From NCBI GenBank assembly GCA_038234785.1, contig JBBQTC010000008.1, positions 16,742 to 80,741 on the forward strand: a stretch of DNA of 64,000 bases, in the 5' to 3' direction. A program made the translations under genes and the position numbers. Position 1 is the first letter of the stretch, and every line of letters begins with the position of its first letter. Shown piece by piece: positions 61,256 through 64,000 of the stretch. The notes under the pieces are model-generated. The model searched no databases. It saw nothing but the letters and a program-made list of their open reading frames with translations, and was not told where the DNA came from. The stretch is from UBA668 sp038234785 (GTDB taxonomy: Bacteria; Actinomycetota; Acidimicrobiia; Acidimicrobiales; Ilumatobacteraceae).

Positions 61256-61552
61256 AGCCGAACCGTGGTCCAGCGACCGGATGGCCGATCCCACGGACCT
61301 GCCGTCGTCGCCGGAACTCAGTTCCACCGCGGCTTGCCAAGCTGTCGTTCGTTGGACGTCAGAGAGCATCAACGCCACGGCCAGCTCCGCAACCTCCAGC
61401 CGTTCGAGCACCCAGGTAGCCGACACGATGTCGCTCGTGACTGCACCGTGTTGCGCATGCAACGAGACGAACCACGGCCGAATCAGTGCTCGACGTTCGG
61501 TGGTCACTTCCGCCGTCAGATCTGCGAACCACGACTCGAAGTCGGTGCTCAT
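61106..61552 (-). CDS. Hypothetical protein (low confidence)
   Basis: A minus-strand frame of about 148 residues from ATG 61552 (or ATG 61567) with a protein-like N-terminal 90 residues: FESWFADLTAEVTTERRALI, then ATWVLERLEVAELAVALML. Its last 150 bases run antisense to the GNAT gene, and that portion looks less natural. No ribosome site is evident and no family was recognised. If it is not real, the 61256-61645 gap contains nothing else identifiable. Confidence 0.4.
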   Translation of the reverse strand: MSTDFESWFADLTAEVTTERRALIRPWFVSLHAQHGAVTSDIVSATWVLERLEVAELAVALMLSDVQRTTAWQAAVELSSGDDGRSVGSAIRSLDHGSASRVGVGRVHVPVSVVVEAPGQAKGLDRCDLVVELLIGHDHCTLERPLIP

Positions 61553-61645
61553 CGGACCATCTGCCATGGGCGCACATTGGCCGAAGAGCGAGCCGGTTGT
61601 CCAGCGCTCAGATCGGACGTTCTGCGGTCGCGCTAACTTCGCTTC

Positions 61646-62185
61646 GTGTCCGCCGAGTTGTCACCGCCCAGACGGTCGTTGTCCGGCCAATGGCGGGCGG
61701 CCGGAATCTGTTTGCTCGTAATGGGCGGTCTGGCGTTCTCGCCATTCGCTGCCGATGTCACGTTGTGGTCACTCGCACTCATCGCTGGCTATGCCATCGC
61801 GATCGCGATGGGGATCTTGCTGCTTTGCGGTGTTCGCTGGGCGTGGTTGCCATCGCTGGCGATCCTCGCCGCAGCTTTGGTGGGGATTGTCGTCTTCATC
61901 GCCGACGTGTCGAGCGAACCGTCCGGGAGCGACGTCGAGGACATGCGCCCAATCGTTGTGATGGGCGGTCTGATGTGGGCCGTCGGGTCACTCGTGTTTC
62001 TGGTGCTCTTGGCGTCACATCGTGAGCCGTGGCGCCCCGTTCCGCCTCGACCGATCACCGCAGCGCCCGCAGGATGGTTCGTCGATCCGCAGTCTGACGC
62101 GCATTGGCGCTACTGGGACGGCACGACGTGGACCGGCCACACGGCTGCTCGACACCCTCCGCAACCCGACCCACCGTCGGACTGA
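61646..62185 (+). CDS. Four-helix membrane protein with C-terminal DUF2510
   Basis: 179 residues from GTG 61646, leaderless with TAACTT 6 nt before. Four hydrophobic helices (about 18-125) are followed by a Pro-rich linker and a DUF2510 motif (AGWFVDPQSDAHWRYWDG, then TTWTGHT), a short WW-like actinobacterial domain often at the end of membrane proteins. Function unknown. The 160 bp after the stop contain no recognisable feature. Confidence 0.8.
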   Translation: MSAELSPPRRSLSGQWRAAGICLLVMGGLAFSPFAADVTLWSLALIAGYAIAIAMGILLLCGVRWAWLPSLAILAAALVGIVVFIADVSSEPSGSDVEDMRPIVVMGGLMWAVGSLVFLVLLASHREPWRPVPPRPITAAPAGWFVDPQSDAHWRYWDGTTWTGHTAARHPPQPDPPSD

Positions 62186-62346
62186 ACCTGTCGTGCTGCG
62201 CGCAGACACGACGCCATCTCGACGGCAAGCAGATTGGCCGAGGTGGCCGGCGATGTCCAGCCGCCATATCGGCCGTCAGGCACTACCGCCAGGTCCGGAG
62301 CACCCAGGTGCCGGGGGCGGCATTCACCTCCACACGTCGACAGGAG

Positions 62347-62871
62347 CTATGTGGGGTCTCTCGGGTCTGGTGTGATTGCTCGTGCGACGACTTGGGCGTT
62401 GATCGTGTCCGCGAGGTACGAGTAGGAGTCACCGCGAGCGTGACTCCACAGAAAGTGTCCCGGGACGTACACCTCGTCACCGTCGACCAGGACAAGCTTC
62501 AGGGCCCCTTTCGCGGCAACCGCCTTTCGTACCTCAGCCAAGGGGACGCGCCGAGTACGAAATAAGCCGGCCAAGACGAGCGCGTCGTCACCAACGACGA
62601 GATGAACACGGAAGCCAAATCGAGCGACGAGCATCATGCCAGCGATGACAGCGAGGAACCCAGCGCCCGCCAGCCAGTCGCCATGAACGGCGAAGACAAC
62701 TGCGCTGAGCGACACGATGAGCAGGCCGAAGCCGTAGTAGATCGGTTCGAACCGCTCAACCCATTCGTCTCGGTAGACGCTGCCCTCAGTCGATCGCGGT
62801 CGCAGACGATCGGTCAGGGCGGACACAGCAGCGCATGGTGCCCGAAGTAGAGCCTGCTGTCCAGCGGGCAT
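62347..62871 (-). CDS. Membrane-anchored PH-like domain protein, hypothetical
   Basis: Up to 174 residues; ATG 62871 or GTG 62826 may be the start. Two hydrophobic helices (GFGLLIVSLSAVVFAVHG and GFLAVIAGMMLVARFG) precede a small beta-rich domain (HLVVGDDALVLAGLFRTRRV through GALKLVLVDGDEVYVPG) like bacterial PH/DUF3093-type domains. No family was recognised with confidence. Confidence 0.65.
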   Translation of the reverse strand: MPAGQQALLRAPCAAVSALTDRLRPRSTEGSVYRDEWVERFEPIYYGFGLLIVSLSAVVFAVHGDWLAGAGFLAVIAGMMLVARFGFRVHLVVGDDALVLAGLFRTRRVPLAEVRKAVAAKGALKLVLVDGDEVYVPGHFLWSHARGDSYSYLADTINAQVVARAITPDPRDPT

Positions 62872-62887
62872 TTCGGCAGATGTGTGC

Positions 62888-62906
62888 GGTATCGAACTGA
62901 TACCAT
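62888..62906. promoter_or_regulatory. Operator/promoter of the toxin-antitoxin pair
   Basis: GGTATC-GAACT-GATACC (62888-62904) is a 6-5-6 inverted repeat overlapping the -10 hexamer TACCAT (62901-62906), which lies 6 nt before ATG 62913. Position and symmetry fit autorepression by the ribbon-helix-helix antitoxin. Confidence 0.6.
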
Positions 62907-62912
62907 TTGTTC

Positions 62913-63116
62913 ATGGCTATGACACTCCGCCTCACTGAAACCGAGCAAGCGGCGCTGCGAGAGCGTGCCGACGCAGAGGGCATCTCCATGCAGGAGGCCG
63001 CCCGTCGAGCCGTTCGGGAGTTCGTCAGCCGCGGTCAACACAGCGACCGAGTGAGTACCGCAGCACGACTGATCATGAACAAACACGCCGATGCCCTGCG
63101 ACGCCTTGGCGAATGA
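62913..63116 (+). CDS. Ribbon-helix-helix (CopG-like) antitoxin
   Basis: 67 residues. MTLRLTETEQAALRERADAEG and ISMQEAARRAVREFVSRG form the beta strand and two helices of the RHH fold; the tail (STAARLIMNKHADALRRLGE) would bind and block the toxin. The stop overlaps the toxin start by 4 nt (ATGA), ensuring coupled translation. The fold differs from Phd, the usual partner of Doc toxins. Confidence 0.83.
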   Translation: MAMTLRLTETEQAALRERADAEGISMQEAARRAVREFVSRGQHSDRVSTAARLIMNKHADALRRLGE

Positions 63117-63514
63117 GCGAACCGATCGAGTTCCTCGACCTCGACGACCTTGTCGAGTTGGCTCGCAGCTTGCTCGGCGACCCGCCACCGATCCGCGACG
63201 TCGGCCTTCTCGGCTCCGCCGCAGCACGACCACAGACCACCGCCTCTGGTGAGGACGCGTACCCCGACCTGGTCACCAAGGCGGCGGCCCTCCTGCAATC
63301 GATCGTCAACAACCACGCACTTGTGGACGGCAACAAACGACTCGGCTGGCTGGCCACCGCAGTGTTCCTCGAACTCAATGGAATCAAGGCGTCACGCGCC
63401 TCGAACGATCACGTCTACGAGTTCGTCGTGTGGATCGCCGCATCCAACCCGGACCTCGACGACATCACCACCCGCCTCCGTCGAGTGATTCAGCCCGCAC
63501 GCCCTCGAAAGTAG
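63113..63514 (+). CDS. Doc-type Fic-domain toxin
   Basis: 133 residues, the Doc length. The Fic core reads HALVDGNKRLGWLATAVFL near 68-86, where the standard motif is HxFxxGNKR; the residue at the F position is Leu. FLDLDDLVELARSLLGDPPP and AASGEDAYPDLVTKAAALL-like helices match Doc. Doc toxins phosphorylate EF-Tu and stop translation. Second gene of a type II module. Confidence 0.87.
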   Translation: MSEPIEFLDLDDLVELARSLLGDPPPIRDVGLLGSAAARPQTTASGEDAYPDLVTKAAALLQSIVNNHALVDGNKRLGWLATAVFLELNGIKASRASNDHVYEFVVWIAASNPDLDDITTRLRRVIQPARPRK

Positions 63515-63551
63515 GAATGCACTCCCGGCCCCACGGATCGGCAGATCGGCG

Positions 63552-63815
63552 CTATCGGCCACGAGCGCGTGTCAGGCGAGCGGCGAACAAACCAGCGGGC
63601 AAGGCGGCGGCAACAGCCAGTCCGGCCAGCACCCAGCAGACGTACTTCGCCCACGATGGGCTCGAATCCGTGCTCGGCGGTTCCGGCGTCTCCGCAAATG
63701 CAAATGCGAACCCGACGCCAACAAGAAGGCACGCAGCACCGAGCATCGCGACGACCGTGAGGATCAAGACCGCAGATCGAACAGCTCGGCCCTCAGCCGC
63801 GGCCGGACTCGTCAT
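63552..63815 (-). CDS. Small two-helix membrane protein, hypothetical
   Basis: 87 residues from ATG 63815 (108 if started at 63878). Two hydrophobic helices (SAVLILTVVAMLGAACLLVG and YVCWVLAGLAVAAALPAG) flank a short acidic/Pro loop; the basic end RLTRARGR suggests a cytoplasmic C-terminus. No family recognised. Confidence 0.6.
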   Translation of the reverse strand: MTSPAAAEGRAVRSAVLILTVVAMLGAACLLVGVGFAFAFAETPEPPSTDSSPSWAKYVCWVLAGLAVAAALPAGLFAARLTRARGR

Positions 63816-63841
63816 CTTGGGCACACGTCCAAGATAGGTCT

Positions 63842-63894
63842 GCCCGAACGCGCCCAGTACGATCCCTCTTTGTGTCAAGAGGCAATGTTCGGGC
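63842..63894. repeat. Nested inverted repeat near the right edge
   Basis: Outer arms GCCCGAAC (63842-63849) and GTTCGGGC (63887-63894) enclose an inner stem CCTCTT-TGTGTC-AAGAGG (63865-63882). It could be a terminator for a gene entering from the right on the minus strand. The remaining 63895-64000 show no recognisable gene. Confidence 0.55.
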
Positions 63895-64000
63895 TCGTCG
63901 GGGCGCGTCGATTTCGGCCCGTGACAGCGGCGAGGTCGCGGGCGTAGGGTTCGTGTTGGGTCCGGGAGTGACTTGATCCGAAGTGCCGGGTGCCAGGGTT

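Noticed and set aside
63842..63894. Possible integron attC-like site
   Set aside because: The ends read GCCCGAAC and GTTCGGGC, which do not fit the RYYYAAC/GTTRRRY pattern, and no integrase or cassette array is visible.
63895..64000. Tail of a transposase or nuclease entering from the right edge
   Set aside because: Short frames exist on the minus strand, but none shows a recognisable motif in about 100 bases.

Overview
The window is a gene-dense, high-GC actinobacterial chromosome segment. Lineage markers are a WhiB regulator beside a PdtaS-type sensor kinase, the DUF3107/paired ArsA-like ATPase block, the phosphomutase/DUF3090/SCO1664 trio, a DinB/DUF664 mycothiol-type protein, F420-linked flavoprotein homologues and many leaderless starts. 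A free-living member of the Acidimicrobiia (Ilumatobacter-like) is the best guess, but this is an inference from gene content. No rRNA, tRNA, CRISPR array or intact insertion sequence was seen.

Layout. 1-4865 (minus): an orphan MraY paralogue followed by two circularly permuted ATP-grasp proteins flanking an alpha-E protein. 4949-6442: a Tat-exported multicopper oxidase behind a CsoR-type operator. 6538-13382: a kinase-GNAT fusion, a DUF222/HNH protein, DinB, AlaX, nucleoside catabolism (deoC-deoA) and an acyl-CoA dehydrogenase. 13471-21947: a nitrogen block with a formate/nitrite-type channel, a small winged-helix protein, a cation/proton antiporter fused to a catalytically dead GlnD-like sensor, amtB, glnK and, facing them, full-length glnD. 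21971-28953: an F420/FrhB-type protein, MarR-ClC, tryptophan dioxygenase, a sarcosine-oxidase-like flavoprotein and a CocE-type hydrolase. 29099-39492 (minus): a probable nine-gene run of deacetylase-like enzyme, S9 peptidase, complete oligopeptide ABC importer, ECF sigma factor and its membrane partner. 39518-43550: P1 peptidase, a uracil-DNA glycosylase pseudogene and the conserved actinobacterial trio plus a PhnZ-like HD protein. 43634-52264: ETF, lipid enzymes, WhiB/PdtaS, two ArsA-like ATPases, rmlA and DUF3107. 52388-59300: GATase1-like regulators, a SufR-like repressor facing Mrp, and assorted hydrolases. 59332-64000: a duplicated pterin-dehydratase-like/VOC protein, then a looser region with small membrane proteins and a toxin-antitoxin pair.

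The strongest candidate for an undescribed system is the nitrogen block. The antiporter at 14651-17332 carries a C-terminal half that aligns by eye with the HD and two ACT domains of the glnD located 2.3 kb away, but every HD metal ligand is replaced. It lies directly upstream of amtB-glnK, whose leader contains two copies of a GlnR-like box plus -10 module. This suggests that cation/proton exchange is coupled to glutamine or nitrogen status. The peptide-import run is the second functional unit.

A recurring promoter style is visible. At least a dozen genes have a TANNNT hexamer 6-8 nt upstream of the start codon (leaderless mRNAs). Three divergent gene pairs have their two -10 hexamers interlocked over a shared TA.
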